Of a DNA stretch of 64,000 bases, positions 26,128 through 34,002 are shown piece after piece. The number at the start of each line of letters is the position of its first letter. The first letter of the stretch is position 1. The notes under the pieces were generated by a model. That model made no database searches. It was not told the DNA's origin and saw only the letters and a list, made by a program, of their open reading frames with translations. The DNA is from Croceivirga sp. (lineage in GTDB: Bacteria > Bacteroidota > Bacteroidia > Flavobacteriales > Flavobacteriaceae). Position numbers and translations under genes: made by a program. The stretch spans positions 1-64,000 of the forward strand of contig JANQSA010000082.1 in assembly GCA_028284285.1 (NCBI GenBank), written 5' to 3'.

Positions 26128-26152
26128 AAAACCATAAAAATACTATGGTTTT
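26128..26152 (+). terminator. weak terminator-like hairpin after nadE
   Basis: AAAACCATA and TATGGTTTT form an A/T-rich stem with a 7-nt loop 26 bp after the nadE stop codon. No long U tract follows, so termination strength is doubtful. Confidence 0.35.
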
Positions 26153-26266
26153 CGTAAAAAAATGAGAGTTTTGTGTTGTTAAATGGTTAACTTGCCTTTC
26201 ATTTATTGTAAGCATGCGATTACGAATGAACAGAGAACCGAATTAAATTAACTTAAACAAACCACG

Positions 26267-26896
26267 ATGATCAACGTTTTAATTGCTGATAATCATCCTA
26301 TTGTCCGTCTGGGTATAAAGCATGTATTACATGCGTCTCCCGGGTTCGAGGTTATAGGGGATGTATCGTCCACCTCAGAGCTCTTTGCCGCTCTTGAGGA
26401 AATGAGTCCGGATGTAGTAATGCTGGAAATGGATATCCCGGAAATTAATGGTATTGCTACTTTACGTAAAATTAAACAGGAATTTCCTGAGATTAAGGTA
26501 TTAATGTACAGTGGGCAGTCTGAAGATGTTTATGCGCTTAGCACCATCCGCGCTGGTGCTTTCGGCTATTTATCCAAAACTGCAGATGTGGATTACATCG
26601 CCGCTGCCGTTAAAAAAGTAGCTGAAGGTAATATGTTCATTACCAATGAACTGGCACAACGTTTAGCCTTTGATGAAAGTACACAAAAACCAAGAAGATT
26701 CTTTAGAAAGCTTTCCACCAGAGAGGTAGAGGTCTTGAAACTTTTGGCTAGCGGAAAACGCAATAAAGAAGTGGCCGAAGGACTAAACTTAAACGAAAAA
26801 ACGGTTAGTACGTACAAAGCGCGATTAATGCGAAAATTAAATGTAGACAACATGGTAGATCTGCTACAACAGGCAAAAGCCCTGGAACTCTACTAG
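26267..26896 (+). CDS. LuxR/NarL-type response regulator with Glu at the phosphorylation site
   Basis: A 209-residue regulator. Residues 3-120 form a receiver domain and residues 143-205 a LuxR helix-turn-helix (LSTREVEVLKLLASGKRNKE, KTVSTYKARLMRKL). In the receiver, the usual Asp-Asp pair reads Asp8-Asn9. The phospho-acceptor position in DVVMLEMDIP is Glu54 instead of Asp. The conserved Lys (GYLSKT) and Ser in MYSGQS remain. Glu often mimics phospho-Asp, so the protein may be constitutively active or controlled without a kinase. No histidine kinase gene lies beside it. Confidence 0.9.
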   Translation: MINVLIADNHPIVRLGIKHVLHASPGFEVIGDVSSTSELFAALEEMSPDVVMLEMDIPEINGIATLRKIKQEFPEIKVLMYSGQSEDVYALSTIRAGAFGYLSKTADVDYIAAAVKKVAEGNMFITNELAQRLAFDESTQKPRRFFRKLSTREVEVLKLLASGKRNKEVAEGLNLNEKTVSTYKARLMRKLNVDNMVDLLQQAKALELY

Positions 26897-26920
26897 AAAT
26901 TGGCATTGGACTACAAAATA

Positions 26921-26946
26921 AAACCCCGGAATAGCCGGGGTTTTTC
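26921..26946. terminator. bidirectional intrinsic terminator
   Basis: AAACCCCGG (26921-26929) and CCGGGGTTT (26935-26943) form a perfect 9-bp stem with a 5-nt loop, followed by a T run on the + strand and A run on the other side. It separates the converging response-regulator and dnaG genes. Confidence 0.85.
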
Positions 26947-26948
26947 TT

Positions 26949-28922
26949 TTAGGACAGCACCCTGTTCAACTTTGCATTTAGTAGTTTGTTCAGTTGTAGG
27001 TAATTCACGATTTCCTCAAGTATTTCTGCATTATGATCCGTGGAATCCTGGGTGTTCTTGCGTAGTTTAGCGATCCTATTCTTTATCAGATTACATCTTA
27101 GCGTTAAAATGGTTTCACTGACCAGTTGTGCCACGCCCTGCTTTTTTTCCTTGGGATAGATGTCTTTTCGCTCCCAGTTATGGAGTACATATTTTTCTTC
27201 TTCCATGAGTAAAGAAGAAACTAAACCAACGTACTCCTGGTCCAGGGCCGCGATAAAGGCATTGATTGAAAATGTATCTTCTTCATTGAGTTGTTGTACT
27301 AATTGACGATAAATCTCCTTAAAGTTGGCATTGGTAAGCTCTATTTCATCTTCCTGCAAATCCAAATATACCTTCTCATATACCTTTGCTTCCACAGTTT
27401 CCGGCTCCAGAATCAGCTCCCCTTCCTCATTCTCTTTTAGTACCAGATCTTCAAACTCTTGCTTTTGCTGTCCGTAAAGCAGGAGGATCTCAATAATTTT
27501 TCGTTCCAATTCCAGCTGTACATCCACCTTCTCCACCACCTGTTCGTGCTTCACTACCTCAAACGGTTTTTGCTGTTGTCTTCGTTTTTTGGTAGCATCG
27601 GAAATCCCTTTTGTATTGATTTGTGCCAAGGTGTTGTACAACACCTCTTCGGAGACCTGCAGCATTTTTGCAGATTCCTGTATGTAGATCTCTTGCTTTA
27701 TCCTATCCGGAATTTTAGCGATAGAATTCACAATATCCCTAACCGTATCTGCCCTTTTAATAGGGTCATTGGCCGCTTCAACAGCCAACAGGGAGGTCTT
27801 GAATTGAATAAAGTCTTTTGCATTTTCCTCCAGATACAGCACCACATCCTCATAGGGGTTCTTTTTAGCAAAGCTATCGGGATCTTCCCCCTCGGGAAAA
27901 GTGCACACCTTTACGTTCATCCCCTGCTCCAGAATAAGATCAATTCCTCTTAGGGAGGCGCGCAATCCGGCGGCGTCCCCATCAAAAAGTACGGTAATGT
28001 TTTTGGTAAGGCGATTAATTAGCCGGATTTGCTCGGGGGTAAGTGCCGTGCCGCTGGACGCCACCACATTTTCTATTCCGCGCTGGTGCAACTGTATCAC
28101 ATCCGTATATCCTTCAACCAAATAACAATTATCGGCTTTTGCAATAGCCTGTTTCGCAAAATAAATACCATAGAGTACTTTGCTCTTATGGTAAATCTCG
28201 CTCTCGGGAGAATTCAGGTATTTCGCAGCTTTCTTATCATTGGTGAGAATTCTGCCGCCAAAGCCCAGCACCCGGCCACTCATGGAATGGATGGGAAACA
28301 TTACCCGACCTTTAAATCGGTCAAATGTTCTTTTCTGATCTCCGGCTTGTTCTTTTACTATGGTTAATCCGGTTTTCTCTAGAAATTCCAGCTGATACCC
28401 GTTATCCAGTGCCGTTTTGGTAAACGCCTCCCAGGCATCAAGTGAGTAGCCCAATCCAAATTTTTTAATAGTCGCTTCCCGGAAACCGCGCTCTTTAAAA
28501 TAAGTCAATCCAATGGCTTTTCCGTATTCCGTTTCCCACAGCGTTCTTACAAAATACTCCTGGGCGTATTCCGACACCAAATACATGCTTTCGCGTTCAT
28601 TGGCCTGCTCCTTTTGTTCATCCGTTTGTTCGGTTTCTTCAATTTCAATATTGTACTTCTTGGCAAGGTATCGAATGGCTTCCGGGTAGCTAAAATGTTC
28701 ATGCTCCATTAAAAAAGCCACTACATTGCCTCCTTTACCACTACTGAAATCTTTCCAGATCTGCTTTACCGGAGACACCATAAAACTGGGCGTACGTTCA
28801 TCAGTAAAAGGGCTCAAACCCTTAAAGTTGGAGCCCGATTTCTTCAATTGCACAAAATCTCCGATTACCTCCTCTACCCGGGCCGTTTCATATACCTGAT
28901 CTATCGTCCTTTTTGCTATCAT
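26949..28922 (-). CDS. dnaG: DNA primase lacking the zinc ligands
   Basis: A 657-residue primase that makes RNA primers at the replication fork. Order: CHC2-like N-terminal domain (residues 1-100), TOPRIM catalytic core (about 250-380, YLVEGYTDV and VLFDGDAAGLRAS) and a C-terminal helicase-interaction region. The four zinc ligands of the N-terminal ribbon are all replaced. The usual C-P-F-H reads S37-P-F-T40 (GLSPFTDERTPSF) and the usual C-x-x-C reads D58-F-S-S61. The remaining contacts (KTPSF-like, GKGGN) are intact, so the fold is probably kept without metal. I believe this is a flavobacterial lineage trait rather than damage. Confidence 0.93.
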   Translation of the reverse strand: MIAKRTIDQVYETARVEEVIGDFVQLKKSGSNFKGLSPFTDERTPSFMVSPVKQIWKDFSSGKGGNVVAFLMEHEHFSYPEAIRYLAKKYNIEIEETEQTDEQKEQANERESMYLVSEYAQEYFVRTLWETEYGKAIGLTYFKERGFREATIKKFGLGYSLDAWEAFTKTALDNGYQLEFLEKTGLTIVKEQAGDQKRTFDRFKGRVMFPIHSMSGRVLGFGGRILTNDKKAAKYLNSPESEIYHKSKVLYGIYFAKQAIAKADNCYLVEGYTDVIQLHQRGIENVVASSGTALTPEQIRLINRLTKNITVLFDGDAAGLRASLRGIDLILEQGMNVKVCTFPEGEDPDSFAKKNPYEDVVLYLEENAKDFIQFKTSLLAVEAANDPIKRADTVRDIVNSIAKIPDRIKQEIYIQESAKMLQVSEEVLYNTLAQINTKGISDATKKRRQQQKPFEVVKHEQVVEKVDVQLELERKIIEILLLYGQQKQEFEDLVLKENEEGELILEPETVEAKVYEKVYLDLQEDEIELTNANFKEIYRQLVQQLNEEDTFSINAFIAALDQEYVGLVSSLLMEEEKYVLHNWERKDIYPKEKKQGVAQLVSETILTLRCNLIKNRIAKLRKNTQDSTDHNAEILEEIVNYLQLNKLLNAKLNRVLS

Positions 28923-28959
28923 TTACAGCATTATCGGGCGCTGCTACGCCTACAAATCA

Positions 28960-28967
28960 TAACTTTG
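28960..28967 (+). promoter_or_regulatory. candidate -7 element for the zinc-ribbon gene
   Basis: TAACTTTG fits TAnnTTTG and lies 28 bp upstream of the ATG at 28995. The -33 partner is not evident. Confidence 0.4.
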
Positions 28968-28994
28968 CGAAAGTTATTAAAGATATCGCTAAAA

Positions 28995-29237
28995 ATGATA
29001 CTCTTCTTTGGCACCCGGCCCGGAAAACGAACGGTACAAGTCCTGAAAAGGGTTTCCTGCCCTCATTGCCACCAAAAGGGGACACTACAGTTAATCGCTC
29101 AGCCTAATTATTTCCATTTGTTCTGGCTGCCGCTGTTTACTATAGGAACATCCCGCTTTGCAGAATGTTCCTTTTGCAAAAGAGTATATTATCAAGAAGA
29201 ATTCACCCGGGAGATGAGGCAGGAAATGGGTTTATAA
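28995..29237 (+). CDS. small zinc-ribbon protein
   Basis: An 80-residue protein with two Cys pairs, CPHC near residue 23 and CSFC near residue 57, as in zinc-ribbon domains. The hydrophobic segment FHLFWLPLFTIG between them suggests membrane association. The ATG at 28995 is chosen because the longer frame upstream lacks family-like sequence and would precede the -7 element. The function is unknown. It converges on the outer-membrane-protein gene with a 6-bp overlap. Confidence 0.72.
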   Translation: MILFFGTRPGKRTVQVLKRVSCPHCHQKGTLQLIAQPNYFHLFWLPLFTIGTSRFAECSFCKRVYYQEEFTREMRQEMGL

Positions 29238-30305
29238 ATCGAAACGTAGTCCTAAAGAGATATTGTTTTGATCCACTGCTGCATCCCTAAAGATCGGGTT
29301 AAGGTCGTACTTCGCGTATAGCAACACTCCGCCAAAACCGAAGTATCCGCTTAAACCGTAGATTAAATCGCTGGTATTGTAATCCCTTTTCAATTTATCT
29401 TTCACATTTTCACCATTTCGATTGTATTTCAGCTTCTGGCGCGTACCAATATTGAATCCCCCGTATCCCCCAATACCCATTCGAAACTGTCTATCAAGGG
29501 AATAGCGGATCTTTTCTTCCGATTGGTACAATCGGGAAGGTCCAAATTCAAAGTGTACGGGAAACACCAGATTGTCCATCCGCAATTTTGACTTGTCCAA
29601 TTCCACGTCAAACTCCTGTAATTCAGTTTGATTTCCATTCTCAACAAAGAACTGGTTATCTTCCGGTTTCAAACCGTTGAATTGAAAAGAAAAACCGTAA
29701 TTGAAGCGTAACCAATTGGAATTTCTAAATACCCTTGTACGCCATTGCCAGCCCATTTCAAAAAACCGGCTCCCTCCTATTTTGTAAGGGGACTCATCCA
29801 GGGATTGTCCTTCAATCAGGGCATTGTTCAATCCAATTGCGATAACAAAGTCGGAGTATGTTCTACGATCGTATTTGATATCGCGTCGCCATCGGTTAGA
29901 ATTTATACCAAAAACAGATTCACCATCTACCGTTAGGTCCAGCCGAACCTGATCGTTCGCAAGAGTGTCCGCTTCCAGCAACACTAAGGTTTTTCCCTCA
30001 TTACGTGCCAACAGGGAAATTTGATTTTCTATTATGGCAATACGATTTTCAATGTTCAGGGCTCTTTTTTTAGCTGCTTCCTCCTTAAGGCTATTGGCTT
30101 CTTCCTCAGTAATACTCCCCCTTTCCAGGCGTTCGTTTATGGCTTTAATTTCCAGTTTAAGCGCTTTCTTTTCCTGATCCGTGATCTTTTCTTTTTGAGT
30201 TTCGAGCACTTCAATTTTTTTCTCGTGCTTTCTTTCCTGGCCTTCCAGGTGTAGGGTAATAAAGGCCAATACAACGAAAAGGAATGTTTTGGTAATTTTT
30301 TTCAT
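29232..30305 (-). CDS. outer-membrane beta-barrel protein with coiled-coil N-terminus
   Basis: A 357-residue protein with a signal peptide (MKKITKTFLFVVLAFITLHLEGQ). Residues 25-100 are a charged coiled coil (QEKKALKLEIKAINERLERG and similar). Residues 130-357 are amphipathic strands with aromatic girdles ending in LGLRFDL, a typical outer-membrane C-terminus. It is the third gene of a sigma factor / anti-sigma / OMP cluster, 80 bp downstream of the anti-sigma gene. It may be the main target or sensor of that system; this is inferred. Confidence 0.78.
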   Translation of the reverse strand: MKKITKTFLFVVLAFITLHLEGQERKHEKKIEVLETQKEKITDQEKKALKLEIKAINERLERGSITEEEANSLKEEAAKKRALNIENRIAIIENQISLLARNEGKTLVLLEADTLANDQVRLDLTVDGESVFGINSNRWRRDIKYDRRTYSDFVIAIGLNNALIEGQSLDESPYKIGGSRFFEMGWQWRTRVFRNSNWLRFNYGFSFQFNGLKPEDNQFFVENGNQTELQEFDVELDKSKLRMDNLVFPVHFEFGPSRLYQSEEKIRYSLDRQFRMGIGGYGGFNIGTRQKLKYNRNGENVKDKLKRDYNTSDLIYGLSGYFGFGGVLLYAKYDLNPIFRDAAVDQNNISLGLRFDL

Positions 30306-30335
30306 GACGATTTGATTTTAGACCGTCCTTTACCA

Positions 30336-30353
30336 GCCCCCTTTTCAGGGGGC
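30336..30353 (-). other. strong intercistronic hairpin
   Basis: GCCCCCT (30336-30342) and AGGGGGC (30347-30353) form a perfect 7-bp stem with loop TTTC, between the anti-sigma stop codon and the OMP start. No U tract follows on the - strand, so it is more likely an mRNA stability or processing element than a terminator. Confidence 0.45.
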
Positions 30354-30385
30354 ATTCATAAAGGCCCAGTTTGATTGATGAATAG

Positions 30386-31153
30386 TTAATTATTACGATC
30401 CGCAACTGCTGTACGCAGTTTAAAGAAGCCTTCTTTCAAAGTATCGAACAATTGATCTCTGAACGATTGATCCAATTCTTCTTCCACTTCGTTTAACAAG
30501 GCCATGGCATCTACTTTTCCATTTTTCTGGATCACCTTATCCAGTAATAACTCCTGCTGAGCTGCCATTAACAGGCTGTCAATTTCAGCGTCGGTGACCT
30601 CTATTTTATTGTTTTCCAGAGCCGTAACTGTGGCAAGCACCTCATTCAATTTGTCTTCAATCTTAGTAGTAATCCCACTTTCCACTACTGCTATTTCAGA
30701 TGTCAGGGGACTTTGCATTTCCCGCTCATTATCCCCTATATCCGATGGGTTTTCAATTACTTTCGGGAATTGCGAATCCGGATTTACCACAGATTGATCT
30801 TTTTCAAAGGCAAGCCCGGTATCTTCTTTTGGGGAAATTGTTGTACGCTCTTCCTTCTGATCTGTAATGACCACAGGCCCTGTTTCCTCCTCCTGCTTTA
30901 TTTCATCCTCCACAGATGCCTCAACCACTTTATTTTCCTGAGGTTGCTGATCCGTAGTATTCCAATAATTGAGAGAAAGCGTTATCACTAACAAAAGGCT
31001 CGCAGCTACACCAACACTCCAAAAAAGTCGCGTTCTGTTTTGCGGGCGTTTTTCTTCTCCCATAGCCTCGGCAATCTTTCCCCAAGCCTTTGAGGAAGGG
31101 GATATCTCCCTTTCCTGAAATTTTTCCCTGATATGTTTTTCAAATTTGTCCAT
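30386..31153 (-). CDS. putative anti-sigma factor, single-pass membrane protein
   Basis: A 255-residue protein with an N-terminal cytoplasmic segment (residues 1-43, with KHIREKFQEREISPSSKAW and a WGKIAEAM motif). One TM helix spans about residues 45-62 (FWSVGVAASLLLVITLSL), followed by a long acidic periplasmic region. It lies 17 bp after an ECF sigma gene in the same operon, the usual arrangement for a membrane anti-sigma factor in Bacteroidota. No FecR domain is evident. The regulatory role is inferred from position and topology. Confidence 0.75.
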   Translation of the reverse strand: MDKFEKHIREKFQEREISPSSKAWGKIAEAMGEEKRPQNRTRLFWSVGVAASLLLVITLSLNYWNTTDQQPQENKVVEASVEDEIKQEEETGPVVITDQKEERTTISPKEDTGLAFEKDQSVVNPDSQFPKVIENPSDIGDNEREMQSPLTSEIAVVESGITTKIEDKLNEVLATVTALENNKIEVTDAEIDSLLMAAQQELLLDKVIQKNGKVDAMALLNEVEEELDQSFRDQLFDTLKEGFFKLRTAVADRNN

Positions 31154-31170
31154 CCTGCTTACTTCATTTA

Positions 31171-31737
31171 CTATCCCATTTTTTTAGGGGAACTCGTTTT
31201 TTTAAACTTCAAATTTTCCTGTAACAACTTACGTGCTTTAAACAACTGCGACTTTGAGGTGCCTTCGGAGATCTCCAACATTTTGGCGATTTCATGATGT
31301 TTGTATCCTTCTATCGCATACAACACAAATACCATCCTATACCCTTCGGGTAAAGCGTCTATCATAGTTTGAAGGTATTCTACCTCCATAAACGATCCTT
31401 CCGTTTGCGTAGGCATTGCCCTGGTGTCCAACATTTCGTTGTCATACACCACAAACTGTCGTTTTCGGAGATAGGAAATACATTCCCTAACCATGATTTT
31501 ACGTATCCATCCCTCAAAGCTTCCCCGATGCTCAAACGTATCCAAACCTTTAAAGACCTTTACAAAACCGTTCACCATCACGTCTTCTGCAAACTGAATA
31601 TCCTTGATGTACTGCCTGCAAACGCTAAGCATTTTGGGGGCAAACCTGTCATAGATGACCTGCTGAGCAGTTCTGTTGCCGCCTTTAGCGCGTTTGATCA
31701 AAAGCTTTTCATTGCTGTAAAACGATATGACTTTCAA
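31171..31737 (-). CDS. ECF-type RNA polymerase sigma factor
   Basis: A 188-residue sigma factor. Region 2 covers about residues 25-95 (YDRFAPKMLSVCRQYI, AEDVMVNGFVKVF, GSFEGWIRKIMVRECIS). Region 4 covers about 120-175 (LPEGYRMVFVLYAIEGY, then HHEIAKMLEISEGTSKSQL). It starts at TTG 31737; no ATG is in frame nearby. It heads the operon with the anti-sigma and outer-membrane-protein genes and probably controls envelope genes including its own operon. Confidence 0.9.
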   Translation of the reverse strand: MKVISFYSNEKLLIKRAKGGNRTAQQVIYDRFAPKMLSVCRQYIKDIQFAEDVMVNGFVKVFKGLDTFEHRGSFEGWIRKIMVRECISYLRKRQFVVYDNEMLDTRAMPTQTEGSFMEVEYLQTMIDALPEGYRMVFVLYAIEGYKHHEIAKMLEISEGTSKSQLFKARKLLQENLKFKKTSSPKKMG

Positions 31738-31905
31738 TGGTTCTCGGTTTGTCTTCTATTTAGATAGACGCAGGAAATTTGAATTGGGTTGCCTCTACCT
31801 TAACTCATAGGCAAATTTTCCCTAATACGGTCGCCAAACATCGGAAAAGTAGTTATAATTTCACAACATAACAGCATCGTCTTCGTTTACATAGAAAACT
31901 AACAC

Positions 31906-32811
31906 ATGAGATTTAGATTTCTTCTCGCATTATCTTTAATGCTATTACTTTCCTGTTCTTCCGACGACGAAAACCCTTCAGAAGGTGGAGATACTCTTGA
32001 ACAATTTATAAGTTCCTATTTTCTTGTTGATGAATCAAAGGTGGACAGCCTCTTTTATCAAAATGGCAAATTAAAAACACTTAAAGAATATGTGGGAGGA
32101 ATGAACTCCGGTCCAAATCTGGATTATACCATCTCTTTTGAGCATGATGAGGGGGGTAGATTAATCGAAATTACCAGAACCCATGCCAGGGAAACCGAGC
32201 CAAGTAATACCATTACCTATAGCTATAACAGCGATGGTACTTTAAGCACCAAAACCGTAAGCACCCCTTTTTTCGAATCCGTAATCACGTTTTCGTATGA
32301 AGAAAAAAGAATCATAATAAATGCGGATAGCGACAGTGAAAGAAGGATTTATTTGAATGAGGCCAATCAAATAGAATATGTGGAAGAATATGGTGGGCCG
32401 GAGGACGGCTTCTACCGCATTAAAACCTATAGCTATGATGAGGATTCTAATATCTCAACCATTTTGCTGACCGGCAGAAATGGGGAAGTTATTTTTCAAT
32501 ATGACTTATTGTATGACACTAATCCAAACCCTTTCCAGGTTTTTGACGCTCCATTACCGAATGGTTTGAGTATAAAAATGATTGAAGATGCAGAACAAAA
32601 TTCCCAGAATTACTATGAACTCCCCTACAGCTTTTCATTACAAGATGCCTGGGGATATTTTAACAAAAACAATCTTGTCTCCTGTGTCGTCAGTGGTGCG
32701 GAAAATTTTACATATCAATACCAATTCCAGTATGACCAAAATAATTTTCCCACGGAAGCCCAATTCCAATTCTGGAATAACACGGTTATGAGAATAACCT
32801 ATATGGAATGA
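31906..32811 (+). CDS. lipoprotein of unknown function, tyrosine-rich repeats
   Basis: A 301-residue lipoprotein (lipobox LLLSC, Cys near residue 17), then an acidic linker and repeated beta segments such as NTITYSYNSDGTL, IKTYSYDEDSN and FTYQYQFQYDQNN. The pattern resembles YD/RHS-like repeats but I do not recognise a named family. It is similar in design to the lipoprotein at 7570-8418. It is divergent from the ECF sigma operon and converges on the prenyl synthase gene with a 3-bp gap. Confidence 0.78.
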   Translation: MRFRFLLALSLMLLLSCSSDDENPSEGGDTLEQFISSYFLVDESKVDSLFYQNGKLKTLKEYVGGMNSGPNLDYTISFEHDEGGRLIEITRTHARETEPSNTITYSYNSDGTLSTKTVSTPFFESVITFSYEEKRIIINADSDSERRIYLNEANQIEYVEEYGGPEDGFYRIKTYSYDEDSNISTILLTGRNGEVIFQYDLLYDTNPNPFQVFDAPLPNGLSIKMIEDAEQNSQNYYELPYSFSLQDAWGYFNKNNLVSCVVSGAENFTYQYQFQYDQNNFPTEAQFQFWNNTVMRITYME

Positions 32812-32814
32812 ACG

Positions 32815-33792
32815 CTACTGCTTTCTATCCACAACATAATTGACCATTAAGGTGAGGGCCGCTTTGTATTCCGATTCCGGGTAGTTATCCAATATCTTCA
32901 GCGCTTCGTCTTTAAATTCTAACATCTTACGGATAGCATACTCCAACCCTCCTTTTTCCTTGACATAAGCAATAACTTCCTTTACTCGTTTTTTGTTTTT
33001 GTTGTGGTTTTTGACAGAGTTAATAAGCCATCTTCTTTGCTTTTTGTCGCTGGTGTTTAAGGCGTGAATTAAAGGAAGGGTCATTTTTTGCTCCTTGATA
33101 TCAATTCCTGTAGGTTTGCCAATACGCTCCGTACCGTAGTCAAACAAATCATCTTTAATTTGAAACGCCATTCCACAGAGTTCCCCAAATCTTCTAAAAG
33201 TAGCTACTTCTTCAGTGTCCGGTTTTACAGAGGCAGCACCCATACTGCAACACGCTGCTATCAGCGTGGCAGTTTTTTGACGAATAATATCGTAATAGAC
33301 TTCCTCTGTGATATCCAGGAGCCTGGCTTTTTCTATCTGAAGTAACTCTCCTTCACTCATAGATTTCACTGAGTTGGAGATGATCTGTAACAAATCATGG
33401 TCCCCGTTTTCAAGGGCCACCAATAGTCCTTTGGAAAACAGATAATCTCCTACCAAAACGGCGATCTTATTCTTCCAGAGTGCATTAATAGAGAAAAAAC
33501 CGCGTCTTTTATTGCTGTCGTCCACCACATCATCATGAACCAAACTGGCCGTGTGAATAAGCTCAATGATGGAGGCACCGGTATAGGTACGCTCCACAAC
33601 CTTACCGGCATTAAGCATTTTGGCCGTTAAAAAAACAAACATAGGGCGCATTTGCTTCCCCTTCCTGTTTACAATGTAATACGTAATCCGATTAAACAAG
33701 GCTACCTTGGAAGACATAGAATCATAGAACTTTTGCTCAAAAAGTTCCATTTCTTCTTCAATAGGTTCCCGTATTTGCGAGACAATCTTCAT
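32815..33792 (-). CDS. polyprenyl diphosphate synthase (octaprenyl-type)
   Basis: A trans-prenyltransferase of 325 residues that extends allylic diphosphates with isopentenyl diphosphate, probably for the menaquinone side chain. The first Asp-rich motif is HDDVVDDSNKRRG near residue 88, the second QIKDDLFDYG near residue 217, and KTATLI lies between them. The length and motif spacing fit long-chain synthases (IspB/HepT type). A TATATTTG -7 element lies only 8 bp upstream of the ATG, which implies an almost leaderless message. Confidence 0.88.
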   Translation of the reverse strand: MKIVSQIREPIEEEMELFEQKFYDSMSSKVALFNRITYYIVNRKGKQMRPMFVFLTAKMLNAGKVVERTYTGASIIELIHTASLVHDDVVDDSNKRRGFFSINALWKNKIAVLVGDYLFSKGLLVALENGDHDLLQIISNSVKSMSEGELLQIEKARLLDITEEVYYDIIRQKTATLIAACCSMGAASVKPDTEEVATFRRFGELCGMAFQIKDDLFDYGTERIGKPTGIDIKEQKMTLPLIHALNTSDKKQRRWLINSVKNHNKNKKRVKEVIAYVKEKGGLEYAIRKMLEFKDEALKILDNYPESEYKAALTLMVNYVVDRKQ

Positions 33793-33800
33793 GCTGCACC

Positions 33801-33808
33801 CAAATATA
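33801..33808 (-). promoter_or_regulatory. -7 element of the polyprenyl synthase gene
   Basis: TATATTTG on the - strand fits TAnnTTTG exactly, 8 bp upstream of the ATG at 33792. No -33 TTG is found at the usual spacing. Confidence 0.5.
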
Positions 33809-34002
33809 CTTATCCCTGTGCTTTAAGGTGACGATCTTACAAAAAATATCGGGGTACTGTCAGATTCTTCGACAGGTCCTTTTCGTCATTCGAATTTCAA
33901 TAGTATTCCTGTCTTGCAATAATTAAAATTGGGACCGTACTACTTTGAATGAAGGAAAATTTGTGATCTTATGCGTAATACAACTCAATTAACCGCTCGG
34001 AA

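Noticed and set aside
27459-27953. A 164-codon + strand frame antisense to dnaG
   Set aside because: It is a Leu/Phe/His-rich shadow of the dnaG coding strand with no family motif or promoter.
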